From Neobacillus bataviensis LMG 21833 (GTDB lineage: Bacteria > Bacillota > Bacilli > Bacillales > Cytobacillaceae), in contig NZ_AJLS01000138.1 in NCBI RefSeq assembly GCF_000307875.1, positions 1 to 64,000 of the forward strand: a stretch of DNA of 64,000 nt, in the 5' to 3' direction. Each line of letters begins with the position of its first letter. The first letter of the stretch is position 1. The notes under the pieces are model-generated. The model saw only the letters and a program-made list of their open reading frames with translations, ran no database searches and had not been told where the DNA came from. Made by a program: the position numbers and the translations under genes. Positions 29,348-38,536 of the stretch are shown piece after piece.

Positions 29348-29956
29348 CTAAACAAATGCAACTAGTGTTTGAACGGCAACAATTGCTAGAACCACAAAAA
29401 CACCAATTGTCACGTATGTAGAAATGACTTGTGAACGAGGTGACACAGTGATCCCCCAGCTAACTAAGAATGACCATAAACCATTTGCAAAGTGGAAAAT
29501 AGTTGATAGAACCCCCACTAAATAGAAAACGAACATAAATGGTGATGATAGAATATCATGCATCATATCATAGGAAACCTCGGCACCAAACGCTGCTGCT
29601 ATACGTGTTTGCCATACGTGCCACGCGATAAAAATCAATGTAATAACACCTGATATACGCTGTAATATGTACATCCAGTTTCTGTATGTACCAAACCTGT
29701 TGACATTGCTATTAGCGGTAAAAGCAATATAAAGTCCATAGATTGCATGAAAAAGTATTGGTAAATAAATTACTACCGTTTCCAGAACAATCCGGAAAGG
29801 CAGATTTCCCATAAAACCTGCGGCCTTATTGAAAGACTCCGGCCCTCCTGTGACAAAATGGTTGACTACAAGGTGCTGCACCAGGAATAATCCGATTGGA
29901 ATAACGCCTAGGAGCGAATGTAATCTGCGACTAACAAACTCTCGATTACCCGCCAT
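29348..29956 (-). CDS. sdhC: Succinate dehydrogenase cytochrome b558 subunit
   Basis: 202 aa with five membrane helices, the di-haem anchor of Gram-positive succinate:menaquinone reductase. Haem-ligand histidines are plausible in RLHSLLGV, QHLVVNHF, LFHAIYG and IAWHVWQTR. First gene of sdhCAB, preceded by AAAGGGGGG and a sigma-A promoter about 110 bases upstream. Confidence 0.97.
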   Translation of the reverse strand: MAGNREFVSRRLHSLLGVIPIGLFLVQHLVVNHFVTGGPESFNKAAGFMGNLPFRIVLETVVIYLPILFHAIYGLYIAFTANSNVNRFGTYRNWMYILQRISGVITLIFIAWHVWQTRIAAAFGAEVSYDMMHDILSSPFMFVFYLVGVLSTIFHFANGLWSFLVSWGITVSPRSQVISTYVTIGVFVVLAIVAVQTLVAFV

Positions 29957-30384
29957 TTTTTTACCCCCCTTTAATTTTTAAAAAATGATGTTAAGCTTCT
30001 TCCCTTTTTAAAACCCCTTAAAAGAATTCATAACCTAGCATCACTGTGACAATAATGTGACATGTCCATTTTACTCCCAACAACATAGAGCGTCAAGAAA
30101 ACGGATACACAATCTTTACTAAAAGCGAAAATTTTTTAAATATATTGATATTATATTAAACTGAAATAATAGGCACTATTAAATTTATTTTTTTCAAACA
30201 TTTACTTTAATTTCCAACATCTAACTGTGGATTTTTCCGTCCGAAAGGACATGATAATTATGATGATAAATATAGATTTGCTATATCAAAAAAATAATTC
30301 CCCTTCAGAATCTGTTTTCTAGAAATCAGTTCTAAAACTTAATCAAAATTGTATATAATAGAATGATAGAAAGAGGGGAAATAT
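29957..30384. other. Divergent intergenic region between sdhC and yslB
   Basis: 428 AT-rich bases. It holds the sdh promoter (30068-30096) and a TATAAT at 30354-30359 ahead of yslB whose -35 is weak. No ORF, repeat or further structure was recognised. Confidence 0.5.
30068..30096 (-). promoter_or_regulatory. sigma-A promoter of sdhCAB
   Basis: Minus-strand TTGACG (30091-30096), 17-base spacer, TAAAAT (30068-30073). Confidence 0.75.
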
Positions 30385-30840
30385 GTGAAAGATAGTACAG
30401 TCGTCGATGTAAATGTTAATGCACCTGAAGCGCGAACCATTTCAATATTCGGTTACGAGTTAATCAGAGAAATCCTTTTGCCTGAGATTTTAGGAAAAGA
30501 TACCCCGGAAATCCTCTACTGGGCAGGTAAACGCTTGGCACGGAAATTTCCTTTAGATGATTTTGATCAAGTCATTGAGTTTTTCGCTAATGCCTCATGG
30601 GGTCAGCTTGATCTAACAAAAGAAACGAGAGATGAAATCGAAATTGAACTAACAAGTCCTCTCATTGTGTCACGAGTGAAATCAAAGGCAGAGTACTTTT
30701 TCCAGCTTGAAGCCGGCTTTCTTGCCCAGCAGATTGAGCTTCAAAAAGAAGCCATCGCCGAAGCCTTCGAGCACCCAGTCAAAAAAGCAAACAAAGTTCA
30801 CTTCACCATCAAATGGGACACAAAAGACCCCATCAAATAA
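30385..30840 (+). CDS. yslB: YslB, DUF2507 protein
   Basis: 151 aa conserved in Bacillaceae next to sdhCAB. Recognised by the N-terminal ISIFGYELIREILLPEILG and LYWAGKRLARKFPL stretches. Fold family is related to small-ligand (4VR-like) domains; function unknown. The start is GTG with AAAGAGGGG upstream. Followed by a perfect 16-bp terminator. Confidence 0.88.
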   Translation: MKDSTVVDVNVNAPEARTISIFGYELIREILLPEILGKDTPEILYWAGKRLARKFPLDDFDQVIEFFANASWGQLDLTKETRDEIEIELTSPLIVSRVKSKAEYFFQLEAGFLAQQIELQKEAIAEAFEHPVKKANKVHFTIKWDTKDPIK

Positions 30841-30877
30841 AGTTCGTATCATTCATTTCCACTATTTTTATCTTATG

Positions 30878-30917
30878 AAGGGTGTCAGGCACCGTAAGGG
30901 TGCCTGACACCCTTTTT
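30878..30917 (+). terminator. Terminator of yslB built from two inverted GGTGTCAGGCACC copies
   Basis: AAGGGTGTCAGGCACC (30878-30893) and its exact complement (30899-30914) enclose a 5-base loop GTAAG and are followed by T residues. The same 13-bp motif occurs as direct repeats before pheS. Confidence 0.92.
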
Positions 30918-30920
30918 ACT

Positions 30921-31040
30921 GTCCAGCTGCAGCGCCTAGGGGCTCGGGGTCATAAGCCAATCAGTCAAGAAGGTAAAGTGCAACCTTCTCGCCTGCTCGT
31001 CTTATGCCTGTCGCCCCTGGGCAAGGCGCTTCCGCTTTTC
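30921..31040 (+). repeat. Full-length (120-bp) dispersed palindromic repeat
   Basis: Starts GTCCAGCTGCAGCGCCTAGG and ends GCGCTTCCGCTTTTC. Outer arms (AGCGCCTAGGGGC with GCCCCTGGGCAAGGCGCT) and inner arms (CATAAG with CTTATG, GAAGGT with ACCTTC) can fold as one long imperfect hairpin. The TTTTC end lies three bases from the lysC stop codon. Confidence 0.9.
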
Positions 31041-31043
31041 TAA

Positions 31044-32258
31044 CTATTCGCCTAGTTCAAATGCTGCGTGTAGTGCCTCTACTGCTCCAAGCATATGTTT
31101 TTCTTCGACGACGGCGGAAACTTTAATTTCAGAGGTGCTGACCATTTTAATTTGGATGTTGTTTGCGGCTAATATTTCAAACATTTTTGCTGCCACCCCT
31201 GGATTGGAGACCATGCCGGAACCAACAATTGATACCTTTGCTAATTTATTTTCCGCATCGAGCTGATCATAGCCCAGCACTTCTTTATTGTCTTCTAGTA
31301 CCTTTAGTGTTTCTAACAAATCATTTGTATGTATCGAGAAAGACAGATTCGCCGTTCCACCCTCTGTTGTACTTTGAATGATAATATCAACATTGAGATG
31401 ATTCTCCGCTAATGTTGTAAAAATCGTTGATAGGCTTGTTAGTGAATTAGTAAGACCTAAAACCGTGACCCTAGTGATCTCATCTTCAAAGGCAACTCCG
31501 CGCACTACTAAATTTTGTTCCATTGTTGCTTCCCCCTCAATGATTGTTCCTTCTGTTTTCTCCATACTTGAACGTACCTCAAGCCGAACTTGATAGTTCT
31601 TTGCAAACTCTACGGCTCTTGGATGCAAGACACCTGCACCTAAATTAGCGAGTTCCAGCATTTCATCATACGAAATAGATAATAATTTGCGTGCCGCTTT
31701 TACATACCTTGGATCCGTGGTGAACACCCCGGTTACATCGGTATAAATATCACACTTATCCGCTTTAAGCGCAGCTGCTAACGCTACTGCCGTCGTATCA
31801 GAACCGCCGCGGCCAAGCGTGGTAATTTCACCGTCCTCTGTGATTCCCTGGAACCCGGCAACAATAACCACCTTACCAGCTGCTATCTGCGTCTGGATTG
31901 CCTCCGTATTAATGTTCGAGATTCTGGCGTTTCCATGAACAGGTTCTGTAACGATTCCTGCCTGCCAGCCTGTGAAGGAAACAGCATTAAGTCCTTGTTG
32001 ATTTAAGGCCATCGACAGTAAGGAAATAGTCACCTGTTCTCCCGTGGATAACAACATATCCATTTCCCGCTTATTAGGCTGCGCGGAAATTTCCTTTGCC
32101 AAACTAACAAGGTGATCTGTTGATTTCCCCATAGCCGAAACGACGACAACGACATTATTGCCTCGTTCCGTCTCCTCTTTCACACATGCTGCCACATTTA
32201 AAATTCTTTCCGGACTGCCAACGGAGGTTCCCCCGAATTTTTGTACAATAAGCCCCAT
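31044..32258 (-). CDS. lysC: Aspartokinase II (lysine-sensitive)
   Basis: Phosphorylates aspartate at the entry of the lysine/threonine/methionine/diaminopimelate pathway. 404 aa. Kinase motifs LIVQKFGGTSVGSPERI at the start, TLGRGGSDTTAVALAAAL near 155; the C-terminal ~140 residues hold two ACT domains. An internal in-frame start making the beta subunit is known in B. subtilis; the methionine at residue 246 (MEQNLVVRGVAFED) is a candidate here. Controlled by an L-box leader. Confidence 0.97.
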   Translation of the reverse strand: MGLIVQKFGGTSVGSPERILNVAACVKEETERGNNVVVVVSAMGKSTDHLVSLAKEISAQPNKREMDMLLSTGEQVTISLLSMALNQQGLNAVSFTGWQAGIVTEPVHGNARISNINTEAIQTQIAAGKVVIVAGFQGITEDGEITTLGRGGSDTTAVALAAALKADKCDIYTDVTGVFTTDPRYVKAARKLLSISYDEMLELANLGAGVLHPRAVEFAKNYQVRLEVRSSMEKTEGTIIEGEATMEQNLVVRGVAFEDEITRVTVLGLTNSLTSLSTIFTTLAENHLNVDIIIQSTTEGGTANLSFSIHTNDLLETLKVLEDNKEVLGYDQLDAENKLAKVSIVGSGMVSNPGVAAKMFEILAANNIQIKMVSTSEIKVSAVVEEKHMLGAVEALHAAFELGE

Positions 32259-32308
32259 GATTTTCTTCCCCTTCTTTTAAGTAATACTCTTAATTTTCCC
32301 CTTAAACG

Positions 32309-32575
32309 CAAAAAAGCAATGAGAAGGGCATCTCATTGCTTTAAGAACACGAAAATATAAATTTCCGTACACACAATGTAAGATAGCTCTCCAAGACTAA
32401 GGTCTTGACAATCCTGCATTTATTCAATACAGAACCAGCAAAGAAAGAAATGAGACTTCCTTCACTTCGGCGAGCATCCCCTTTCATGATTCTTCCTCGA
32501 AGCTCATCCTTCTCAGAACCATTACTATTGAAGCTCGCACCTCTACCTTCACTTTAATACGTAAAAGTGATAGTA
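32309..32575 (-). promoter_or_regulatory. Lysine riboswitch (L-box) with terminator
   Basis: The minus strand contains the conserved L-box pieces GGTAGAGGTGCGAGCTTCAA and GGGGATGCTCGCCGAAG, then a terminator stem AGCAATGAGA/TCTCATTGCT plus T-run at 32309-32340, just upstream of lysC. Lysine binding is expected to stabilise termination. Confidence 0.93.
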
Positions 32576-32591
32576 AATTAAATTTTCACTC

Positions 32592-32620
32592 ATTATAGCA
32601 TGTTCTATTTTTTCTGACAA
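32592..32620 (-). promoter_or_regulatory. sigma-A promoter of lysC
   Basis: Minus-strand TTGTCA (32615-32620), 17-base spacer, TATAAT (32592-32597). It ends four bases after the uvrC stop. Confidence 0.85.
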
Positions 32621-32623
32621 TCC

Positions 32624-34399
32624 TTATGACCGAAGTTTATTAATTAATTCTTCTGCGACATTCACTGGAATTCCAAGGGCTCGAAACTCCTCTAACGTTG
32701 CTTCCTTCATTTTCTTAACAGAGCCGAATTCCTTTAACAATTGCTTTTTCCGCTTTTGACCAATTCCCGGAATATCGTCAAGTACCGATTGAAAGGCCGA
32801 CTTCCCGCGGATTTGACGGTGAAAGGTAATCGCAAAGCGGTGAACCTCATCTTGAATCCTTTGCAATAAATAAAATTCTTGGCTGTTTCGTGGAAGGGGG
32901 ACGATTTCCAATGGATTACCGTAAAGAAGCTGCGATGTTCGGTGTTTGTCATCCTTTACCAGCCCAGCAAGCGGGATATCCAGCCCTAATTCATTTTCAA
33001 GCACATCTCTTACTGTCTCCACATGCCCTTTTCCACCATCAATGATGATCAAATCTGGGAGCGGCAACTCATCCTTCAAGGCCCTGGTATATCTTCTTCT
33101 CGTGACTTCGCGCATTGATTCGTAATCATCGGGACCTTTAACAGATTTAATTTTATATTTACGGTATTCCCGTTTGGTTGCCTTACCATCAATAAAAACG
33201 ACCATTGCCGATACGGGATCCGTCCCTTGGATGTTGGAGTTATCAAATGACTCAATCCGGTGCGGGGTGTAAATCCCTAGTAATTCTCCAAGGTTTTCTA
33301 CTGCTTTTATGGTTCGTTCTTCATCTTTTTCAATCAGGGAGAATTTTTCATTTAGAGCAATTTTAGCATTTTTAATCGCCATTTTGACGAGATCCTTTTT
33401 TTGTCCGCGCTGCGGCTGCAGTACCTTCACATCTTCAAGCAGCTGCTCCGCCATTGTTAGATCCACTTCATCCTGAATCAAAATCTCCTTCGGCTTGAAG
33501 TGATTGGCTTTTGTGTAAAATTGCCCAAGGAACGTTAAGATTTCTTCCTCGGGTTCATTGTAGATTGGGAACATGGAAACATCCCGCTCAATGAGTTTTC
33601 CTTGGCGGACAAAGAAGACCTGAACACACATCCAGCCTTTGTCTACCGCATAGCCAAAGACATCACGGTCGGTAAAATCGGTCATCGTGATTTTTTGCTT
33701 TTCCATAATCGTTTCAATATGAACGATTTTATCACGGTATTCCTTTGCTCGTTCAAAATCTAACTCCTCGGCCGCTGCGGTCATTCTTTCCGTTAACTCT
33801 TTTTTTATTTCTTTATAGCCGCCGTTTAAAAAGCGCGCTATTTCATCGGTTATTTGTTTATATTGTTCCTCACTTACCTCATTAACGCATGGTGCCAGGC
33901 ATTGCCCTAAATGGTAATATAGGCAGACTCGATCCGGAAGGGTAGAACATTTGCGTAACGGATAAATCCGATCAAGAAGCTTTTTGGTTTCGTTGGCAGC
34001 TGTTACATTTGGGTACGGCCCAAAGTATTTACCTTTATCTTTTTTTACTTTTCTTGTAATAATAAGCTTCGGATGTCTTTCAGCGGTCAATTTAATAAAA
34101 GGATAGCTTTTGTCATCCTTCAGCATGATATTGTATTTGGGATCGTATTTCTTGATAAGGTTTAATTCGAGTAAAAGTGCCTCTATATTTGAAGAAGTAA
34201 CAATATATTCAAAGTCCTCTATTTCATTAACGAGCCTTAGGGTCTTCCCATCGTGTGACCCGGTGAAATACGAACGGACGCGATTCTTTAATACTTTTGC
34301 TTTCCCCACATAAATAATTGTTCCCTGACGGTCTTTCATTAAGTAGCAGCCAGGCTGATCAGGCAGCAGTGTCAGTTTTTGATTGATGATTTCATTCAT
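32624..34399 (-). CDS. uvrC: UvrABC excinuclease subunit C
   Basis: Makes both incisions in nucleotide excision repair. 591 aa. Domains in order: GIY-YIG nuclease ([19 protein letters not shown], residues ~15-95), the UvrB-binding UVR motif near 205 ([20 protein letters not shown]), the RNase H-like nuclease ([18 protein letters not shown] near 385, [11 protein letters not shown] near 455), and two C-terminal helix-hairpin-helix units ([16 protein letters not shown]). Confidence 0.97.
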   Translation of the reverse strand: MNEIINQKLTLLPDQPGCYLMKDRQGTIIYVGKAKVLKNRVRSYFTGSHDGKTLRLVNEIEDFEYIVTSSNIEALLLELNLIKKYDPKYNIMLKDDKSYPFIKLTAERHPKLIITRKVKKDKGKYFGPYPNVTAANETKKLLDRIYPLRKCSTLPDRVCLYYHLGQCLAPCVNEVSEEQYKQITDEIARFLNGGYKEIKKELTERMTAAAEELDFERAKEYRDKIVHIETIMEKQKITMTDFTDRDVFGYAVDKGWMCVQVFFVRQGKLIERDVSMFPIYNEPEEEILTFLGQFYTKANHFKPKEILIQDEVDLTMAEQLLEDVKVLQPQRGQKKDLVKMAIKNAKIALNEKFSLIEKDEERTIKAVENLGELLGIYTPHRIESFDNSNIQGTDPVSAMVVFIDGKATKREYRKYKIKSVKGPDDYESMREVTRRRYTRALKDELPLPDLIIIDGGKGHVETVRDVLENELGLDIPLAGLVKDDKHRTSQLLYGNPLEIVPLPRNSQEFYLLQRIQDEVHRFAITFHRQIRGKSAFQSVLDDIPGIGQKRKKQLLKEFGSVKKMKEATLEEFRALGIPVNVAEELINKLRS

Positions 34400-34489
34400 T
34401 TCCGGCCACTCCCATCCGTCTCTTTTTTTCTATCTTATAAAATAGTAATGCAAATGGCTCATAAAGGGAAGTGGGATGTTTTTCTTAAA

Positions 34490-34529
34490 AAATAAAAAAC
34501 CTTAACCGGTACAAGCCCAGCTAAGGTTA
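34490..34529 (-). terminator. Terminator of trxA
   Basis: AACCTTA / TAAGGTT stem with TTTTTT on the minus strand. Confidence 0.8.
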
Positions 34530-34549
34530 AATTTTGCATATTCGAAAAC

Positions 34550-34864
34550 TTAAACGTGCTTTTCTAATACACTTGCTAATGCTTCTTTAGGTTGGAAGCC
34601 GACTACTTTGTCAACAACTTCTCCATTTTTCATGACCAACAATGTTGGAATGCTCATAACTCCGAAGTTAGCTGCTGTTTGTGGATTGTCATCCACATCA
34701 AGCTTTGTGATTTTTACTTTATCGCCCATGTCTGCGTCAAGTTCTTCAAGAACTGGAGCAATCATTTTACAAGGTCCGCACCACGGTGCCCAGAAATCTA
34801 CAAGGACAAGCCCTGAACCTGTTTCAGCTGTAAAAGTTTGGTCTGTTACATGTGAAATAGCCAT
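34550..34864 (-). CDS. trxA: Thioredoxin
   Basis: 104 aa general disulfide reductase. Active site [18 protein letters not shown], cis-proline in [12 protein letters not shown]. An extended -10 (TGTTATACT on the minus strand, about 34901-34909) lies upstream. Strong codon bias fits high expression. Confidence 0.98.
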   Translation of the reverse strand: MAISHVTDQTFTAETGSGLVLVDFWAPWCGPCKMIAPVLEELDADMGDKVKITKLDVDDNPQTAANFGVMSIPTLLVMKNGEVVDKVVGFQPKEALASVLEKHV

Positions 34865-34992
34865 TTTTATTTACCCCCTAATAAATACTGAAATACTACC
34901 CAGAGTATAACATCGATTGGAATAACACGCTAATAAATTGCTCTACTTGTTATCTTCCCTTATTTTAGGCAAAGTATGCCTAAAAAATATAG

Positions 34993-35018
34993 AAGCGAGC
35001 AGAACTTCCTGCTCGCCC
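34993..35018 (-). terminator. Terminator of etfA
   Basis: GCGAGCAG / CTGCTCGC 8-bp stem followed by TTCTATATTTTTT on the minus strand, close behind etfA. Confidence 0.85.
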
Positions 35019-35026
35019 CACGTTTA

Positions 35027-36004
35027 TTATGAATGAACCTTAAGCTTTTTAAACTCTTCTGTTAATAATGGCACCACTTCAAAAAGGTCGCCAACGATAC
35101 CGTAATCTGCTACTTTAAAGATGTTTGCTTCAGGGTCTTTGTTGATCGCAACAATCACCTTAGAGTTGGACATACCGGCTAAATGCTGAATGGCACCGGA
35201 AATTCCACAGGCAATATAAAGATCTGGTGTGACCACTTTACCAGTTTGTCCAATTTGTAAAGAGTAATCACAATAGTCGGCATCACAAGCACCACGTGAA
35301 GCACCTACTGCACCGCCTAAAGTTTTAGCCAATTCCTTCAATGGTTCAAATCCATCAGCACTCTTTACGCCGCGGCCTCCAGAAATAACCACTTTTGCTT
35401 CACTTAAGTCAACACCTTCACTTGCTTTTCTTACCACTTCTTTAATGATCGCACGAAGGTCTTTGATGTCTACAGAAAGGGAGGAAACTTCGCCAGTTCT
35501 GCTTCCATCCTTTTCTAATGGGGCAATGTTATTTGGACGAACCGTTGCAAAAATTAATCCGCTGGTTACAATTTTCTTTTCAAATGCTTTACCTGAATAA
35601 ATTGGTCTTGTAAAGACGATATTTCCGCCAGCTGCTTCAACAGCAGTTGCGTCGGAAATGAGACCTGATGATAGTTTCCCGGCAATTCTTGGTGCTAAGT
35701 CCTTACCAAGTGCTGTATGACCTAAAATAAGTCCTTCCGGTTTTTCTTGGTCAATGACAGCAAGTAATGCTTGGGCATATCCATCAGATGTATATTGTTT
35801 TAATTTCTCATCTTCAACAACGACAACGCGGTCTGCTCCGTTTTGGACTAGCTCAGCACCTAAAGCGCTTACAGTTTCGCCAACTAATACACCAACAACT
35901 TCTCCGCCCTCTGCAACTGTTTTTGCTGCAGCAATTGCTTCGAAAGAAACATTACGTAATGATCCGTCACGAACTTCTCCTAATACCAATACTTTTCTTG
36001 ACAT
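35027..36004 (-). CDS. etfA: Electron transfer flavoprotein alpha subunit
   Basis: Carries FAD and hands electrons from acyl-CoA dehydrogenases to the respiratory chain. 325 aa. The C-terminal FAD domain shows VISGGRGVKSADGF near 208, GASRGACDADY and LYIACGISGAIQHLAGM. Follows etfB by 42 bases. Confidence 0.97.
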   Translation of the reverse strand: MSRKVLVLGEVRDGSLRNVSFEAIAAAKTVAEGGEVVGVLVGETVSALGAELVQNGADRVVVVEDEKLKQYTSDGYAQALLAVIDQEKPEGLILGHTALGKDLAPRIAGKLSSGLISDATAVEAAGGNIVFTRPIYSGKAFEKKIVTSGLIFATVRPNNIAPLEKDGSRTGEVSSLSVDIKDLRAIIKEVVRKASEGVDLSEAKVVISGGRGVKSADGFEPLKELAKTLGGAVGASRGACDADYCDYSLQIGQTGKVVTPDLYIACGISGAIQHLAGMSNSKVIVAINKDPEANIFKVADYGIVGDLFEVVPLLTEEFKKLKVHS

Positions 36005-36046
36005 GTAAGTTTACCTCCTGAAAAAACAATTTTTATGTGAATTCGA

Positions 36047-36820
36047 TTAAATTACTTTTGCTTCAGTATGAAGTAGGTGAACAAGTTCTTTAACCTGATC
36101 ATTTAAATCGCCGGATAAAACTTTTCCTGCTTCTTTTTTAGCTGGCAGATAAATTTCAATGGTTTTTGTTTTTGCTTCCACATCATCTTCTTCAAGGTCA
36201 AGGTCATCTAATTCTAATTCTTCAAGCGGCTTCTTCTTCGCTTTCATAATTCCTGGTAATGAAGGGTAGCGCGGCTCATTAAGACCTTGTTGTGCTGTAA
36301 CTAAAAGCGGCAGGCTTGTCCCGATGACTTCAGCATCACCTTCAACATCACGGGTAACGGTTACATTTGTTCCGTCAATTTCAAGCTTGGTAATTGTGGT
36401 TACGTAAGGAATGTTAAGCAGCTCGGCAACACGCGGGCCAACTTGTCCTGAACCACCATCGATTGCAACGTTTCCACCGATAATCAAATCTGCATCTTTA
36501 TCTTTTAAGTATTCACCAAGGATTTTGGCGGTTGTAAATTGATCGCCATTCTCCACATCATCTTCAGTATTGATTAGAACTGCTTTATCTGCACCCATTG
36601 CTAGAGCGGTACGCAATTGCTTTTCTGTTTCTTCATTGCCAACAGAAATAACAGTTACTTCGCCGCCATTTGCATCGCGGACTTGAATGGCTTCTTCAAT
36701 CGCATATTCATCATAAGGATTGATGATAAATTCGGCACCATCCTCATTGATTTTTCCTCCAGAAATTGAAATCTTTTCTTCCGTATCAAAGGTTCTTTTC
36801 ATTAATACATAAATGTTCAT
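36047..36820 (-). CDS. etfB: Electron transfer flavoprotein beta subunit
   Basis: 257 aa partner of EtfA with the AMP-binding site. Recognised by the N-terminus IYVLMKRTFDTEEKI, NPYDEYAIEEAIQVRD near 35 and the family signature around residues 155-180. Placed after fadB in the Bacillus fatty-acid degradation unit; a terminator separates it from fadB. Confidence 0.96.
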   Translation of the reverse strand: MNIYVLMKRTFDTEEKISISGGKINEDGAEFIINPYDEYAIEEAIQVRDANGGEVTVISVGNEETEKQLRTALAMGADKAVLINTEDDVENGDQFTTAKILGEYLKDKDADLIIGGNVAIDGGSGQVGPRVAELLNIPYVTTITKLEIDGTNVTVTRDVEGDAEVIGTSLPLLVTAQQGLNEPRYPSLPGIMKAKKKPLEELELDDLDLEEDDVEAKTKTIEIYLPAKKEAGKVLSGDLNDQVKELVHLLHTEAKVI

Positions 36821-36894
36821 GCTAAAGGTCCCCTCCTACTTAAATTTCGAGCATTCGCTCAGTTTGAAAGATTAAGAAAATTTTTTAGAAAAAA

Positions 36895-36937
36895 TTTTAT
36901 AAAAACTTCTTAAACAGGAGTCCTGTTTAAGGAAGTT
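36895..36937 (-). terminator. Terminator between fadB and etfB
   Basis: AACTTCCTTAAACAGG / CCTGTTTAAGAAGTT stem (one bulge) with a following TTTATAAAATTTTTT on the minus strand. The 5' arm overlaps the last bases of the fadB stop codon. Confidence 0.8.
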
Positions 36938-37709
36938 ACTCACCATTAAAGTTTGGTTCTCTTTTTTCAAGGAAGGCTTGAATTCCTTCTTTGGCATCGT
37001 TAGAAATAAATACTTTTCCAAACAATTCCGCCTCTTTTTTTGTCCCCTCGTAAAACTCTTCTGTTTTTGCATAGTTTAATAATTGAATAGCAGCGCCAAT
37101 GGAGACAGGGCTTTTCTTCGCAATTTTTCCAGCTAACTTATAAGCCTGTTCTAATACCTCGGTTTCAGGAAAAGCACGATTAGCCAACCCGTATTCCACT
37201 GCCTCTAAACCTGTGATAGGCTCAGATGTGAACAGCATTTCTGCCGCACGGGCAACCCCAATATATTTTGGTAAGCGCTGTGTGCCGGCAAACCCAGGGA
37301 TTAAACCAAGCTGCAGCTCCGGAAGGCCAAGTTTAGCAGTTTCGCTGACATAACGGATATGACAAGCCATGGCAAGTTCCAGTCCGCCGCCAAGGGCCGC
37401 GCCATGGATTGCGGCGATAATCGGTTTTGGAAACTTTTCCATGCGGTCAAATAAATCTTGACCAAATTTACCAAGGCTTTCAAACCCTTCTGAAGATGTA
37501 ACCGTGGTAAATTCTTTAATATCCGCACCAGCAGAGAAAAAGCGTCCTTCACCATGGATGACAATGACACGAATCTCACGGTTTGGTTCAATTTCATCCA
37601 GTACCACCGACAATTCCCTTAAGAGTCCTGATGAAAGGGCATTTGCCGGAGGACGCTGAATGGTGATCGTGGCAATACTATCTTGATACGACCATTTTAA
37701 ATATTCCAA
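36936..37709 (-). CDS. fadB: Enoyl-CoA hydratase
   Basis: 257 aa crotonase-fold enzyme of beta-oxidation. Oxyanion-hole and active-site stretches: GRFFSAGADIKEF near 62, AIHGAALGGGLELAMACH near 100 and LPELQLGLIPGFAGTQRLP near 130, with the two catalytic glutamates expected near 110 and 132. Eleven bases after fadR, so co-transcribed with it. Corresponds to B. subtilis fadB (ysiB). Confidence 0.94.
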   Translation of the reverse strand: MEYLKWSYQDSIATITIQRPPANALSSGLLRELSVVLDEIEPNREIRVIVIHGEGRFFSAGADIKEFTTVTSSEGFESLGKFGQDLFDRMEKFPKPIIAAIHGAALGGGLELAMACHIRYVSETAKLGLPELQLGLIPGFAGTQRLPKYIGVARAAEMLFTSEPITGLEAVEYGLANRAFPETEVLEQAYKLAGKIAKKSPVSIGAAIQLLNYAKTEEFYEGTKKEAELFGKVFISNDAKEGIQAFLEKREPNFNGE

Positions 37710-37720
37710 GATTTCTCCCC

Positions 37721-38317
37721 CTATTCTACTACACCTCTGAATCCGCAGCCATTAATTAAAAGATGATGAACCGGTGAAGCCAATTTAAGCAAATTATACT
37801 TTTCCTCGTTCATCACCCATGAGGTAGCGGCTTCATCAATGGTCCCAAAAATCATTTGCCTTGCTAGTCGAACATCGAGATCAGGTGAAAACTCTCCCGT
37901 TTCTATGCCTTCTATTATAATTTTATCAATCACCTGCAAATACCCTTTTAAAACATTATTAATGCGGTGCCGCAAATCCTTGTTGGATTGGCGCAATTCC
38001 AGTTGGGTCACAATGGCAAGGTGATGATCCTCATAAAGCAAACTGAAATGGGCTTCAATCATCTTTAATAACTTCGACGCCGCCGTCCCTTTTCCTGCTA
38101 TCATTTGATCTATTTTTTCAATGAAGTTTCCCATTTTTTCTTCAAAGAGTGAGATGAGGATGTCTTCTTTATTTTTAAAATAAAGATAAATCGTGCCATC
38201 TGCTACTCCTGCCTGCTTCGCAATTTTCGAAACTTGGGCTTGGTGGTAGCCATTTTCAGCGATGGCAATGACCGCAGCATCAATAATTTGCATGTATTTC
38301 GGCTTATTTTTTTTCAC
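37721..38317 (-). CDS. fadR: TetR-family repressor of fatty-acid degradation, FadR
   Basis: 198 aa. The TetR HTH is at residues ~10-55 (IIDAAVIAIAENGYHQAQVSKIAKQAGVADGTIYLYFKNKEDIL). In Bacillus long-chain acyl-CoA releases FadR from its operators. GTG 38317 (MKKNKPKYMQI) with AAAGGGGGG is chosen; a longer frame to 38386 only translates the short repeat at 38337. A consensus FadR operator lies 90 bases upstream. Confidence 0.93.
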   Translation of the reverse strand: MKKNKPKYMQIIDAAVIAIAENGYHQAQVSKIAKQAGVADGTIYLYFKNKEDILISLFEEKMGNFIEKIDQMIAGKGTAASKLLKMIEAHFSLLYEDHHLAIVTQLELRQSNKDLRHRINNVLKGYLQVIDKIIIEGIETGEFSPDLDVRLARQMIFGTIDEAATSWVMNEEKYNLLKLASPVHHLLINGCGFRGVVE

Positions 38318-38336
38318 ATCTATCCCCCCTTTGACA

Positions 38337-38370
38337 GAAAAGCGGAAGCGCCTTGGCGCTGTAGCTGGAC
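38337..38370 (-). repeat. Short (34-bp) form of the dispersed palindromic repeat
   Basis: On the minus strand GTCCAGCTACAGCGCC joined to AAGGCGCTTCCGCTTTTC. It is transcribed in the fadR leader, 20 bases before the start codon, and can fold as AGCGCC/GGCGCT. Confidence 0.85.
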
Positions 38371-38403
38371 AATTCCCAAAGTTCAATTATGTTAAAATGA
38401 AAA

Positions 38404-38427
38404 ATATGAATGAATAATCATTCATAT
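38404..38427. promoter_or_regulatory. FadR operator
   Basis: TGAATGAATAATCATTCA (38407-38424) matches the B. subtilis FadR box TGAATGANTANTCATTCA at every defined base; the arms extend to ATATGAATGA/TCATTCATAT. It starts eight bases downstream of the fadR -10, covering the transcription start. Confidence 0.92.
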
Positions 38428-38431
38428 TTTT

Positions 38432-38460
38432 ATAATAGAATTTATCTTCACTTCTGTCAA
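38432..38460 (-). promoter_or_regulatory. sigma-A promoter of fadR-fadB
   Basis: Minus-strand TTGACA (38455-38460), 17-base spacer, TATTAT (38432-38437). Directly followed by the FadR operator. Confidence 0.88.
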
Positions 38461-38536
38461 GAATTTATGCCAGAAACTTCAGCAACCTACTATACTATAG
38501 CAGACAAGCCTATATATTCAAAAAAAATTTCCTTAA

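Noticed and set aside
38318..38386. Upstream extension of fadR
   Set aside because: The added residues translate the 34-bp repeat; GTG 38317 has AAAGGGGGG and gives the family length.
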